Shown: piece after piece, positions 37,051 through 46,743 of the stretch
How positions within the stretch are numbered: the stretch's first letter is position 1
Layout: the number at the start of each line of letters is the position of its first letter
Assembly: GCA_016208085.1 (NCBI GenBank)
Contig: JACQYT010000016.1
Span: forward strand, 1-64,000
DNA from: Elusimicrobiota bacterium
GTDB taxonomy: Bacteria > Elusimicrobiota > Elusimicrobia > Elusimicrobiales > UBA9959
DNA: 64,000 bases
Reading direction: 5' to 3'
Program-made: the position numbers and the translations under genes
The notes under the pieces: generated by a model
Told to the model about the DNA's origin: nothing
Databases searched by the model: none
The model's input: the letters and a program-made list of their open reading frames with translations, nothing else

Positions 37051-38539
37051 GCAGGCTGCTGTTTTAAAGAAGCACGAGATGGCCGAGGTAAACTGCGCGG
37101 CCCTCAAGATGCAGCTTTTTTACTATTATCTGGCGCCGGAAAGAGACCCGAAGCTCCTTAATTACTCGATAAAATGCAGAGGCAAACCGGTAGCCGTGAA
37201 AATGCCCAAATGGGTGGAAACCGCCGTTCCGGCCATGCTCTCCAACAAGGTCTGGCGCGACCCGGAGGAAGGGGAAATCTCGGAAGCGGCCCTGTGGCAG
37301 ACGCCGGTCTCCATCGTTTACGAATTTCTGGAGCTCACAAGGAAAACTTTTCCCAGGGAGGAGAACGGGGCCGAAATACAGCCGGGACTGCTCGTCAAGG
37401 AATACGCCGATATCCGCATAAGGTTCCAGATGTCCCTGGACCGGCTTTACCGGGCCAAACGCGGCGATTCCATGGAGGGCAGGGGCAGATCCCAGCTTGC
37501 CGTCTTCAACCTTATCCTGAGGGAGATGGAAAGCATAGCGGACGCCATCTCAAGCTCCAACCAGCACGCCTATGCCGCGGCCGTCGCCGCGATAGCCGTT
37601 TTAAGCCAGGACTCGTTCAGCATACTTTTCAAGGCGCCGCGGGTCTATTCCAAGCCGGGCGAGATTTCCAGGTCACAGGAGGCTGTATTTACCGCCGCCG
37701 GCATCCTCGGCATAATACTGGTGTTTTTAGCCGTCAGACTTTACTTCATGCTCAACGAGAAGAAAACCGAAGAACTGGTGAATGATTATTCAAACAAAGT
37801 CAGCAAATGGACCGATGATTTCTCCAGGCAGTTCATAGACATCAAGGTGCACTACCTGGTGTTTGTCCCGGCCGGCCTTTTCGCCCTCGCCGGCCTGCTC
37901 ACGTTTAACCTGTTCGCTTTCCTGTTCTTTTCCTTGCTGGGCATGTACGTCGGGCTTAAGACGCCGGCCTACGTGCTTAATTATATGAGAGTGAGGCGCG
38001 GCCTGAAGATTGACACCCAGCTTATGGACGGCTTGATACTCCTGTCCAACGCGCTCAGATCCGGCCTTGATATCGTGCAGGGGTTTGAGATGGTTTCAAA
38101 GGACCTGCTGCCGCCCATCTCGGACGAGTTCGGGCTGGTGATAAAGAACTATCAGCTGGGCATGACTTTTGAAAAGGCGCTGGGCGTTATGGAGGAGCGC
38201 GTCATCTCCAAGATGCTTTCCTATATGATCCGCGCGGTGGTCCTGCAGCGGCAGATGGGCGGCAACCTGACGAGGGTGTTTGAACGCATCGTCGTGGATA
38301 TCAGGGAAGAATCCAAGCTTGAGGAAAAGACCAAGGCCATGACCGCCCAGCAGCGCATACAATCCATAGTGGTGGGCATCATGCCGTGGATCATGCTGGG
38401 CGTCATGTTCCTGTTCCAGCCCAATGTCATGTTCCGCTTTTACGGCAAGCCGTTCGGCATGGCCGTGTTCATAGGCTGCGCTATCTGGATAGCCATAGGC
38501 ATGAAAGTGGTCGCAATGCTCGGCAAAATAAAAGTGTAA
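36935..38539 (+). CDS. tadB: Tad pilus inner membrane protein TadB with extended N-terminal region
   Basis: T2SSF domain LMDGLILLSNALRSGLDIVQGFEMV...ALGVMEERVISKMLSYMIRAVVLQRQMGGNLTRVFERI; leader MNFWKTKKKGDITSSFILHPLAFGLFLVSS. Confidence 0.82.
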   Translation: MNFWKTKKKGDITSSFILHPLAFGLFLVSSLIPQPSALLQAAVLKKHEMAEVNCAALKMQLFYYYLAPERDPKLLNYSIKCRGKPVAVKMPKWVETAVPAMLSNKVWRDPEEGEISEAALWQTPVSIVYEFLELTRKTFPREENGAEIQPGLLVKEYADIRIRFQMSLDRLYRAKRGDSMEGRGRSQLAVFNLILREMESIADAISSSNQHAYAAAVAAIAVLSQDSFSILFKAPRVYSKPGEISRSQEAVFTAAGILGIILVFLAVRLYFMLNEKKTEELVNDYSNKVSKWTDDFSRQFIDIKVHYLVFVPAGLFALAGLLTFNLFAFLFFSLLGMYVGLKTPAYVLNYMRVRRGLKIDTQLMDGLILLSNALRSGLDIVQGFEMVSKDLLPPISDEFGLVIKNYQLGMTFEKALGVMEERVISKMLSYMIRAVVLQRQMGGNLTRVFERIVVDIREESKLEEKTKAMTAQQRIQSIVVGIMPWIMLGVMFLFQPNVMFRFYGKPFGMAVFIGCAIWIAIGMKVVAMLGKIKV

Positions 38540-38550
38540 GCAGGATTATT

Positions 38551-39444
38551 ATGGATAAATTCACGCAATATTTTCTGACCGGGCTTGCCATACTGGGCTC
38601 ATTTGCGGCTTTCGCGGCCGCGCAGAGGTTTTTTTCCCCGCGCGAAGAGGACCGCTCGCCCATTTCCGATATCAGCGACATGGAGGGCAGGGAAACCTCG
38701 GCTTTCTCCAGGCTTGAAGGCTCAAAGAATTTCTGGGACCGGCTTGACCTTTTCTTCGCCAGGGGGCTGGGTCTGGAAAGGAAGCTTGAGGAAGAATATA
38801 TGCTGCTGGGCAGCCCGCGCGGCACCGATCCGCTTAAGATGCTTCACACGAAGCAGCTGCTGGCCCTGGCCCTGCCGATCGCGTTTTATTTCGCGAGCAA
38901 ATCGCCTTTAGTCCTGATCTTCGCCCCGCTGGGTTTTATGCTGCCGGACACGATCTATTACCCGAGGAAGATACGCTCGCGCCAGGACGACATCATCAGG
39001 AACTTCCCGACGTTCGTGGATCTGGCGGCCCTTATGATAGAGTCAGGCCTGGACTACATGACGGCTTTCGACAGGATCGTAAAGCTTGCGCCGGTAAAAA
39101 CCGGGCTTGAAGTGGAAGTGGAGCGCACCATAAACGAAGTCCAGCTGGGTTACTCAAGGCGCGACGCCCTGAGGCGCCTGGCCATGCGCACCGGCCTGCA
39201 GGAAATGCGTTCCTTCGTGGGCCTTATCATACAGTCGGACGAACTGGGCACCAGCCTCGTGGAACTTTTAAGGAACTACTCAACCGACATGCGCTTCAGA
39301 AGGCTCAATAAAGCCGAAAAGCTGGCCGCCCAGGCTTCCACGAAGATGCTGATCCCGCTGTTCATTTTCATCTTCCCGACGGTTTTTATACTGATGCTCG
39401 CGCCGATGATCTCGGACCTCATGACCGGCGGAATGCCGTTCTAA
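38551..39444 (+). CDS. tadC: Tad pilus inner membrane protein TadC
   Basis: T2SSF domain FPTFVDLAALMIESGLDYMTAFDRI...QEMRSFVGLIIQSDELGTSLVELLRNYS; ATG at 38551. Confidence 0.85.
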   Translation: MDKFTQYFLTGLAILGSFAAFAAAQRFFSPREEDRSPISDISDMEGRETSAFSRLEGSKNFWDRLDLFFARGLGLERKLEEEYMLLGSPRGTDPLKMLHTKQLLALALPIAFYFASKSPLVLIFAPLGFMLPDTIYYPRKIRSRQDDIIRNFPTFVDLAALMIESGLDYMTAFDRIVKLAPVKTGLEVEVERTINEVQLGYSRRDALRRLAMRTGLQEMRSFVGLIIQSDELGTSLVELLRNYSTDMRFRRLNKAEKLAAQASTKMLIPLFIFIFPTVFILMLAPMISDLMTGGMPF

Positions 39445-39597
39445 TCCGAAAATTGCCATAGCAATTTTCGGATGTTTGTTCGCCTGTTTACCAGCTTCAT
39501 CTGATAGGGTTTACCAATGAACGCCCATATAAATTTGGATTGCCGGTCAGGGAAGATGTCGAAAAAAACCGGTTCCAATTGAAACTTCCAGGTTAAT
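39445..39597. repeat. Dispersed repeat R2
   Basis: ccgaaaattgccatagcaattttcggatgtttgttcgcc...ggtttaccaatgaacgcccat...gccggtcaggg...ttgaaacttccaggtta. Confidence 0.75.
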
Positions 39598-39615
39598 TCG
39601 GGTTTGGATTAATTT

Positions 39616-41307
39616 ATGAAAAGGCCGGCTGTTATTGCCGCTTTCATGCGTTTATTCATCCTTTCACCTGTTTTTGTAATGGGCGGGCGATCCTCTTCCA
39701 AGCCCTGCCCGTCTTGTTCTTCGGCGGTAAAACCCGTGTCCGCAACGGAGCAGCAATCCTCGTCCAAAAAGCAATCCACAACGAAGAAAATATGCTCCTC
39801 CATCATCGGTATTCTCAAGAATGCAATAGGCAAAACAAAAAGCAAGACAAAGCTGGATATTCTCAAGGGCGGCTTGAACTACGCTAACGACGTTTGCGAC
39901 AGCGGCGGCGCCCCGGATTTGGCCAAAATCACAAAAGGCCTTCCTGAAAAGGACAAGGCGAGGATCTCGCAAAAAACGAACGCGGCGCTTTTTGACGGCG
40001 CAGCGGAGCTTCCTGATAAGGATTTCGGCCCTGTTCCCTCCTCCAACCGGGCCGCTGTCTTAACCGGCAAAGGCGGCATGATCGGCGATTTAAAGGTGTC
40101 GGAGCCGGACATCAACAAGTTGAGTCCCGTAACAGAGTTTTCCCTAAGCGGCAAAAAATCGTCCAGGGAGACCTTTGGTCAGGCGGCAACAAAGCAGTCC
40201 CTCCTCCTGTTGTCGCCCGCAGCGTCGGCAAAATCCCCGGCTGACGCCGCCGCGTCCGCGAAGACCGCCGTTGCGGCAACCGCACAAGCGCAAAGTTCAG
40301 GCGCTACACCTGACGATACGCTGTACAATAAATGGAAAACCACCAATGACCTGCAGTGTGACATCCATACACAAGTTTTAGAAGTTGGTAGAAATAACAG
40401 TGCCGCAATACCACACGCGATTGCAGCAGGGGAAATTTTATGCAGTCAAGGGGATTTCGGAATTTATAAGAGTTTAGAGGGCTGTTTATATGGGCGGGTA
40501 ACAGAACAGGAAAGAGCTTTACGCGAGGCGCATCAGTTAGTCTGGAACGCCGATAAACAGACAAAAGAATATTGCCATATGCCGCCCGGATTAGCCGGCG
40601 AGAGCGCTTTATGCGTTATAGCCAGGAATGAGTTAAGAATAAGCACTATGTCAAAAGAGGTTGTGCTGGGTGAGAAGGACTTTTGGGAACAAGAATATGA
40701 TATTTGTAATAAGGAAAAGGTTCCTGCCGGCATACAGAAGAGGACTTGCGAGGACAAAACGCCGGCCTTAAATGATAGGCTGCTTCTAATTGAGGCGGCA
40801 ATTAAAGCGGCCAATTCGGAAATAGAAAAATCCTGCAAACAAACGCCGGCAAAAAAACCCTGGTGGGAAAATATAAAAAATTTCCTGGAATCCCTGATTA
40901 GCGGAGAGGGAGATTTACCCGGGAGGGAACTTGGGCGGCAGTATCTTCGCGAAGCTAAAGGCAATGTGGAAGCGGCGTTAAAACTTATCATGCAAGCACG
41001 CGATGCGAGAAATTGGGAGTCATTAACGCCCGAGGGAGCCAAATTAAGAGACGCAGAAAATTACTTAGCCGCTTATTGGGCTGTTTCTAAAGGACAGTTT
41101 CTCTCCCCGGAATTCACATGGCCAGCATATATGATGATTGGTGTTCCCGGATGGCAGGTGGTACACGTGCTTGGAGAGGCGGCAAATTGGTGGGGAGGGT
41201 TATTTGGAATTGAATTTAACTTTTTTCCCAATGACCCCCCATCTTGGGATGCTCTGTTTGCAGGTTGGGCTGGAGCAACCGATGCTTTAACGAAACGAAA
41301 GAAATAA
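39616..41307 (+). CDS. Secreted hypothetical protein, low-complexity N-terminal half
   Basis: 563-aa ORF; Ala/Ser-rich linker; middle segment (40496-40676) duplicated at 42169-42349. Confidence 0.55.
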   Translation: MKRPAVIAAFMRLFILSPVFVMGGRSSSKPCPSCSSAVKPVSATEQQSSSKKQSTTKKICSSIIGILKNAIGKTKSKTKLDILKGGLNYANDVCDSGGAPDLAKITKGLPEKDKARISQKTNAALFDGAAELPDKDFGPVPSSNRAAVLTGKGGMIGDLKVSEPDINKLSPVTEFSLSGKKSSRETFGQAATKQSLLLLSPAASAKSPADAAASAKTAVAATAQAQSSGATPDDTLYNKWKTTNDLQCDIHTQVLEVGRNNSAAIPHAIAAGEILCSQGDFGIYKSLEGCLYGRVTEQERALREAHQLVWNADKQTKEYCHMPPGLAGESALCVIARNELRISTMSKEVVLGEKDFWEQEYDICNKEKVPAGIQKRTCEDKTPALNDRLLLIEAAIKAANSEIEKSCKQTPAKKPWWENIKNFLESLISGEGDLPGRELGRQYLREAKGNVEAALKLIMQARDARNWESLTPEGAKLRDAENYLAAYWAVSKGQFLSPEFTWPAYMMIGVPGWQVVHVLGEAANWWGGLFGIEFNFFPNDPPSWDALFAGWAGATDALTKRKK

Positions 41308-41308
41308 T

Positions 41309-42169
41309 ATGACCATCCAAAAACCAGCTAAATGGATTTCCTGGTTGTGTTGTGCGGGAATGTTATTGACGTCATTGGCTGCAATCTGCAGGGTTTTATT
41401 CTCTAGTCTTCGTATCAATGTCGCATTTTTAATTTTACTCGGTATAACTGCAATTCAATTATTTTCAATGCTATCAAAGAGATATGTTGCAGCATTTAGG
41501 CTTGCAAGCGTGGAATTAGTCATTCCCATCGGTGTTTTATTTTTTTCGCTATATCCACCGATTCCGGGGGGCTATGCAGAACCATTACTTCCTTTCGGCC
41601 TTGCATTTTGGGTTTGGCTTTTAGGCGGATCCGCACTGACTACTGCAGCCTGGGTTTGCCATAAAGCGGCTAAAGATATTAAATATAACTCTCCCACACA
41701 GCATATCACTTTGAAGGCCGAATTAAAAGAATACTTTCTCCCATTGGAACCTGAAATAAAAGAATATCTTCGTCCATGGAAACTGATTACATTTGCCGCC
41801 GGTCTTGCAATATTAATTGGAGGCGCCCTTTACTATAAGATATCGGACTGGGATATTGGCATCAGTCTGATTATGGGTACACTTACCTACATCGCTGCGC
41901 CAAGGGCGCTTTATATAGTGAAGTCCCGACACTGGAGGAAATTCCTGATAATGTTTTTTGTTTACTGGTTCACCGTTGATGGAAGTTATATGCTCTACAA
42001 TGCCTACTTTGACCATCCAATTGGCGCAGAACTGCGTCGGGCCAATTTCTTCGCATCATCTTTGTTATACCTGTTGTGCGGTTTGCTGTGGTCGCAGCAG
42101 ATGACTTTACGGGAGTTCCTTTCAGAATTTGCGGGCGCGGTACATCTACGTGTTCCCCGAAAGAAATAG
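41309..42169 (+). CDS. Polytopic membrane protein, unknown
   Basis: Multiple TM segments; start immediately follows the preceding stop. Confidence 0.6.
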   Translation: MTIQKPAKWISWLCCAGMLLTSLAAICRVLFSSLRINVAFLILLGITAIQLFSMLSKRYVAAFRLASVELVIPIGVLFFSLYPPIPGGYAEPLLPFGLAFWVWLLGGSALTTAAWVCHKAAKDIKYNSPTQHITLKAELKEYFLPLEPEIKEYLRPWKLITFAAGLAILIGGALYYKISDWDIGISLIMGTLTYIAAPRALYIVKSRHWRKFLIMFFVYWFTVDGSYMLYNAYFDHPIGAELRRANFFASSLLYLLCGLLWSQQMTLREFLSEFAGAVHLRVPRKK

Positions 42170-42475
42170 GGTAACAGAATAGGAAAGAGCTTTACGCGAG
42201 GCGCATCAGTTAGTCTGGAACGCCGATAAACAGACAAAAGAATATTGCCATATGCCGCCCGGATTAGCCGGCGAGAGCGCTTTATGCGTTATAGCTAGGA
42301 ATGAGTTAAGAATAAGCACGATGTCACTCGAGGTTGTGCGGGGTGAGATTGAATTTTAGAAACCTTGGAGATTTCGGAGGCATCATTATTGATTACGGGC
42401 TTATACCTTATATGCAGTTTGTTATTTACACTCAGAATCAAAGCATTAATTTTTTTAAAAAATATAGATAGAAGG
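42169..42475 (+). pseudogene. Truncated duplicate of a 39616 gene segment with alternative C-terminal remnant
   Basis: 181-bp near-identical copy of 40496-40676 with a CAG-to-TAG stop; a frame-shifted tail FRNLGDFGGIIIDYGLIPYMQFVIYTQNQSINFFKKYR* follows. Confidence 0.65.
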
Positions 42476-42483
42476 AAAAATCC

Positions 42484-43005
42484 ATGGGACTGTTGTCATT
42501 AGCGCTAATTTTTATCATGTTTCTATGGATGTATCTATATTGTTTGAAAAAGGCGTTGAATATTAAATCTGAAAGAATTATAAATTTCCTTATAAAATCT
42601 TTTTCAATACTTCTAATTTCGGGGGTTTTTATGATGTTTTTTACAGAAAATAAGAAGTTGTATATCTTTTACCTTTGGGTCATAGAAAACACCTTTGCGC
42701 TTGTTCTGAATATAATTATGAATACACTTGCAGCCATTGTAGGTGTTGGATTCCTTTTGCGCAAGAAACGATTTTATCTCCTGGGACTATTTATATTCGG
42801 GTATACACTATCTATATTTTATGTCAGGCTGGCATATTTCATGTATTTAGTAATCTCAAAAGAATACATCTTAATGAAAACAACAGAACTGGTTAACTTG
42901 GGCTATGGATCCTTGATTGTAGTTTTAGTGTTGAATTTTGTGTTTTTATTTATGGTGAGATATAAGAAATATTTTATTTCTTCTTCGGTTACGGTTGATA
43001 AATAA
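42484..43005 (+). CDS. Small polytopic membrane protein, AT-rich
   Basis: 173 aa, about 4-5 TM segments, aaggaaa RBS. Confidence 0.55.
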   Translation: MGLLSLALIFIMFLWMYLYCLKKALNIKSERIINFLIKSFSILLISGVFMMFFTENKKLYIFYLWVIENTFALVLNIIMNTLAAIVGVGFLLRKKRFYLLGLFIFGYTLSIFYVRLAYFMYLVISKEYILMKTTELVNLGYGSLIVVLVLNFVFLFMVRYKKYFISSSVTVDK

Positions 43006-43009
43006 GGGC

Positions 43010-43432
43010 ATGGTAATTTTAAAATTCAAACACAAGTTCTTTTTAATTGGTGTAATAGGTATATTTTGTTTGCTTGGATTTGCCTGTGATCTTATGGTGC
43101 CACCTTATATTAGCAATGGATCCGCAAAGGATATTTATATTCAGATTTATTATTTGAACGGCGAAGTTAGTGGAAAGTTAAAATTTTTATATCGGGAAAA
43201 AATGTGTCACAGAAAAAAAGGAGAAAAAGTAAAAAGTATTAAGATATTTGATAAAACTGATAAATTAACCGCTGAATATCCGGAAGAATATCTTGATAAT
43301 TTGCGGAAAAGCGCGGAATATAAAGATGAATTCTGGGTTATAACTGAAAAAGCCTTGTATTTAGTTCCTCAAGCACGTCAAAAAGGGAACGATTGGCTGG
43401 AATATGTTAAGACTTTATCCGTGAATAACTAA
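43010..43432 (+). CDS. Small lipoprotein-like protein
   Basis: Signal FFLIGVIGIFCLLGFAC lipobox-like; lysine-rich body. Confidence 0.5.
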   Translation: MVILKFKHKFFLIGVIGIFCLLGFACDLMVPPYISNGSAKDIYIQIYYLNGEVSGKLKFLYREKMCHRKKGEKVKSIKIFDKTDKLTAEYPEEYLDNLRKSAEYKDEFWVITEKALYLVPQARQKGNDWLEYVKTLSVNN

Positions 43433-43444
43433 TGAGAGGACTTT

Positions 43445-44782
43445 ATGAAAAACCTTATGGTTGCCGCCGTTTTTGTCCTGGCCCTGCCGGCTGCCGTTTA
43501 TTGCGCGGAGCAGCCTAAAAAGAAGAGTAAGGTGAGAAGCGAAGAGTCTCTTTTTCTGGATATGCACAAGATCGGACTGGGAACGCTCAGCGAGCTTGAA
43601 GAAAAAAAGAGATTTATCGAGACCATCAGGCTTGAAAAGGAGAAGATCCAGAGCAGAATGCTCAGCAACGTGTACGATAACGCCTTTGACTATTACCGCC
43701 AGGGGAATTACGAGGACGCGCGTGACCTGGCGCTCAAGATACTTTCCATAGACCCCAATTATGAAGACGCTGGGATGCTGCTGGAGGCGTCCGATCAGCT
43801 TAAAGGGGCGCTCAGGCCTTCAATGTCCGAAAAACTGATGCTGGAGGACCGGTTCAAAAGCGCGCTGTCTCTGTATAACGACGGTCGCATCCTGGACGCG
43901 CATAAAAAAATGGAGGAAGTGGTAAAACTCTCGCCCAACAACATCAAGGCCAAATACTGGCTGGCCAAGATGAAGGACGACCTCAAAATCTACTATTTCC
44001 AGCGGGGCGAGGCGGACTACGCCAAGCGGGACCTGAAAGGCGCTCTGGACAACTTTTATAACGCGCTTCTGATAAAACCCAGGGATACGCGCATCGTGGA
44101 ATATATAACCAAGGTCGAGGATGAGCTCAGGCAGGAGACCGCCAACGAAAAACTGAAAGGCGCGCTTGAATCTTACGCCCAGGGCCGCCTGAAAGACGCT
44201 TATCTGGGCTTAAGGGGGGTGCTGGAGATCCAGCCCGGCGATTCCAAGGCCAACAAGCTTCTTGCCGAGGTCAAGAGCGAACTCGAGCAGGGCCATATCG
44301 TGCGCGGCAGGAAATCTTACGGCGAGAGAAGATATAACGAAGCTATAACGGAATGGAACGGCGCGAAAATCTACACCGCGAACCTCGCCTACCTCGACAA
44401 GCTTATCTCCAGGGCCAAAGAGCAGATGCGGTTTGAAGCCGACGAAAAACGCCGCCGCGTCGAGGCGGCCGCCAAACAGGCCAAAGAGGATAAGGAGCGC
44501 TCGGAGAAGGAGGCGGCGGACGCGGCGGCGGCCTTGAAAAAGGCCAGGGAGAGCGGCGCCACTATCCTGGACGGGCCCATAACAAGCAAGACCTCGGTCG
44601 TTACCGAAGAGAACCGCATGTCCGGGCAGCAGCATTATCTTGAGGGCCTTAAATATTTCCAGAATTCCAATTATGAAAAAGCGCGCGATGAATGGACCAT
44701 CGTAAAACAGCTTGATCCGACCAATACAGACGCCGAAGCCGGGTTAAAACGCATTGAACAGATACTCACCGGAGGTCAGTAA
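43445..44782 (+). CDS. TPR-repeat periplasmic protein
   Basis: Signal peptide and repeated AFDYYRQGNYEDARDLALKILSIDPNYEDA units. Confidence 0.75.
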   Translation: MKNLMVAAVFVLALPAAVYCAEQPKKKSKVRSEESLFLDMHKIGLGTLSELEEKKRFIETIRLEKEKIQSRMLSNVYDNAFDYYRQGNYEDARDLALKILSIDPNYEDAGMLLEASDQLKGALRPSMSEKLMLEDRFKSALSLYNDGRILDAHKKMEEVVKLSPNNIKAKYWLAKMKDDLKIYYFQRGEADYAKRDLKGALDNFYNALLIKPRDTRIVEYITKVEDELRQETANEKLKGALESYAQGRLKDAYLGLRGVLEIQPGDSKANKLLAEVKSELEQGHIVRGRKSYGERRYNEAITEWNGAKIYTANLAYLDKLISRAKEQMRFEADEKRRRVEAAAKQAKEDKERSEKEAADAAAALKKARESGATILDGPITSKTSVVTEENRMSGQQHYLEGLKYFQNSNYEKARDEWTIVKQLDPTNTDAEAGLKRIEQILTGGQ

Positions 44783-44898
44783 AATTGCCTGTTTACCTAA
44801 TTGATGATTATCATTCCCGCCTGCCTGCCGGCCGGTTGTTGACATCATTGAAACAATTCTGAAATACCCTCTTGCTAAAATATAATTAAGGTACATCT

Positions 44899-46014
44899 AT
44901 GCGTTTGACGATGAAATGGCTTTTGTGGTTCATAGGCATAGGCATCTATGTCATGTTCCTCGGCGGGGTGTTCTATTACAATCTTTTCAAGTGGACCTTC
45001 GACGAGAAGCTCAAAGCGGACGTCATAGACACCGTAAAGGTCTACGCCCCGACCATGAGGGGCGGGTTGCTTAAAAATCCCAAAGTCATCTCTTTTGAAG
45101 AATACGACATCATGCAGTCGTTAGCCAAAGACGAGCGCATCAGCTCCATCCTTTATCTGAGCCGGCAGGGCCTGGTGCGCTGGCACAAGGAGGCCCGGTT
45201 CATCGGCAAGCCGTTCGACGAGTTCCAGAAAGACGTGCCTCCGCCGACCGACGCCATAAGCCAGGCTTACCTGTCCAAACTTCCGAAGGTGCGCCAGGTT
45301 TCCAAGCAGCCGTTCTATGAGATAGCCATTCCCTTTTCCGTAAGGGGGGAGATAATCGGCATCATGGATATGCTGGTATCCAAGGCCGGCGCCGACATGC
45401 TTATCGGCTCCGCCATGCGAAAATACGTGTTCGGCGCCATCGGGGTGCTGTTCCTGCTGGGCCTCCCGCTTTATTTTTTCTTCCATCATTACGTGATCTC
45501 TCCGATGGAGACCCTGCGCGACAGCATTGAAACCATCTCCCTTAAGAATTTCGATCTGCGCTTCCCTCCCAAAAAGGACGAACTGGGCGACCTGGCTTCC
45601 GCCATCACGAGGCTGCTGGGCAAGATGAAGGCGGAGATAGAAGGCATAGCCAACCGCGACAAGAAATACAAGGACGCGGAACAGAAATGGTGGCGGTCGC
45701 TCTTAAGCACCATAGTGCCCGGCAACGAATATGTTATAGTGGTGGACGAGAACAACAGTATCCTCTACGCCAATTTTGAACTCTCCGGCGGCATGGACGC
45801 CAAAAATATCCATCTGCTGGATGTCGTGGACAGCCAGCAGCAGAATCTGCTCCGCCTGGTGGGGCAGGCTTTTGAGACGCCGGACCAGAGCGTGGAAGGC
45901 GAGACCGTGTTCCGCGGCCAGAACCTGAACCTGAGAATCCTGCATGTAGGCGAGACCTCGGAGATGAACCGCACTCTTATCATGTTCTACCCCAAACCCG
46001 GCATCAACATGTAA
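44899..46014 (+). CDS. Membrane sensor protein with HAMP domain and PAS-like C-terminus
   Basis: N-terminal TM, periplasmic domain, second TM, MRDS-type HAMP ETLRDSIETISLKNFDLRFPPKKDELGDLASAI. Confidence 0.65.
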   Translation: MRLTMKWLLWFIGIGIYVMFLGGVFYYNLFKWTFDEKLKADVIDTVKVYAPTMRGGLLKNPKVISFEEYDIMQSLAKDERISSILYLSRQGLVRWHKEARFIGKPFDEFQKDVPPPTDAISQAYLSKLPKVRQVSKQPFYEIAIPFSVRGEIIGIMDMLVSKAGADMLIGSAMRKYVFGAIGVLFLLGLPLYFFFHHYVISPMETLRDSIETISLKNFDLRFPPKKDELGDLASAITRLLGKMKAEIEGIANRDKKYKDAEQKWWRSLLSTIVPGNEYVIVVDENNSILYANFELSGGMDAKNIHLLDVVDSQQQNLLRLVGQAFETPDQSVEGETVFRGQNLNLRILHVGETSEMNRTLIMFYPKPGINM

Positions 46015-46143
46015 AAAGGCCGTCATTGGTGATTGTCATTCCTGCCTGCCCGCCCGCCTGCCGGCAGGCAGGCCGGTTGTTTGGAGGGCGATCTTTTGGC
46101 AGTAGAGCTCTGTCAGTAGCGGGCGCATTGCTATGCGCCCTGT

Positions 46144-46290
46144 AGCCTGAAAGTTTCAGTTCAAGCTGAATTTTTTCGGTTTCTGCCCTGACCGGCGAAC
46201 CGAAAACACATCGGCGCTCATTGGTAAACCGACCGGCCGGACGTGTTCAAAAGGCGAACGGACACCCGAAAATTGCAGCAATTTTCGGGT
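46144..46290. repeat. Dispersed repeat R2, reverse-oriented copy
   Basis: Reverse complement of 17460-17610; terminal hairpin cccgaaaattgcagcaattttcggg. Confidence 0.85.
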
Positions 46291-46369
46291 TATTGTTGTA
46301 TTCCCGTCAATAATTGCTAAAATAATCCTTTAGCCTTTCGGGCTGTATTGTCTTGTTACGGAGGCTCGC

Positions 46370-46666
46370 ATGAAACTTGAAATACGGAATATAAGCGTCA
46401 CTTCGCTGATAAATTCTTCCGTGCCGGTAGTGGTGTTCATTCTGGGACTTTTGGGCGCCGTGGTCGGTTATCTGGTGGTGCCGAACCCGCAGCTCATGTC
46501 CCTGAATATCTGGCAGAAGACGATCTCTATCGGGTTGTATTCGCTTTTATATATGCTGATCGTCTCGGCTTTGCTGGTATTCGTCGCTTTCATGTACAAT
46601 ATCCTTACCGGAGTGCTCGGCCTGAGAGGCTTCGTGTTAGACCTTGAAGAGGTCCATGAGGAATAG
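46370..46666 (+). CDS. DUF3566-like small membrane protein
   Basis: MKLEIRNISVTSLINSSVPVVVFILGLLGAVVGYLVVP...ALLVFVAFMYNILTGVLGLRGFVLDLEE. Confidence 0.6.
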   Translation: MKLEIRNISVTSLINSSVPVVVFILGLLGAVVGYLVVPNPQLMSLNIWQKTISIGLYSLLYMLIVSALLVFVAFMYNILTGVLGLRGFVLDLEEVHEE

Positions 46667-46667
46667 A

Positions 46668-46740
46668 GCAGCGCTACAGTTTGTTAATTATCCCGTTGTA
46701 ACGCTATCACGCTTTCTTGCTGCCATGCTGCTTAGGAGCC
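46668..46740. repeat. Inverted-arm element, family C (short)
   Basis: agcagcgctacag - tttgttaattatcccgtt - gtaacgctatcacgctttcttgctgccatgctgct. Confidence 0.55.
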
Positions 46741-46743
46741 AAT

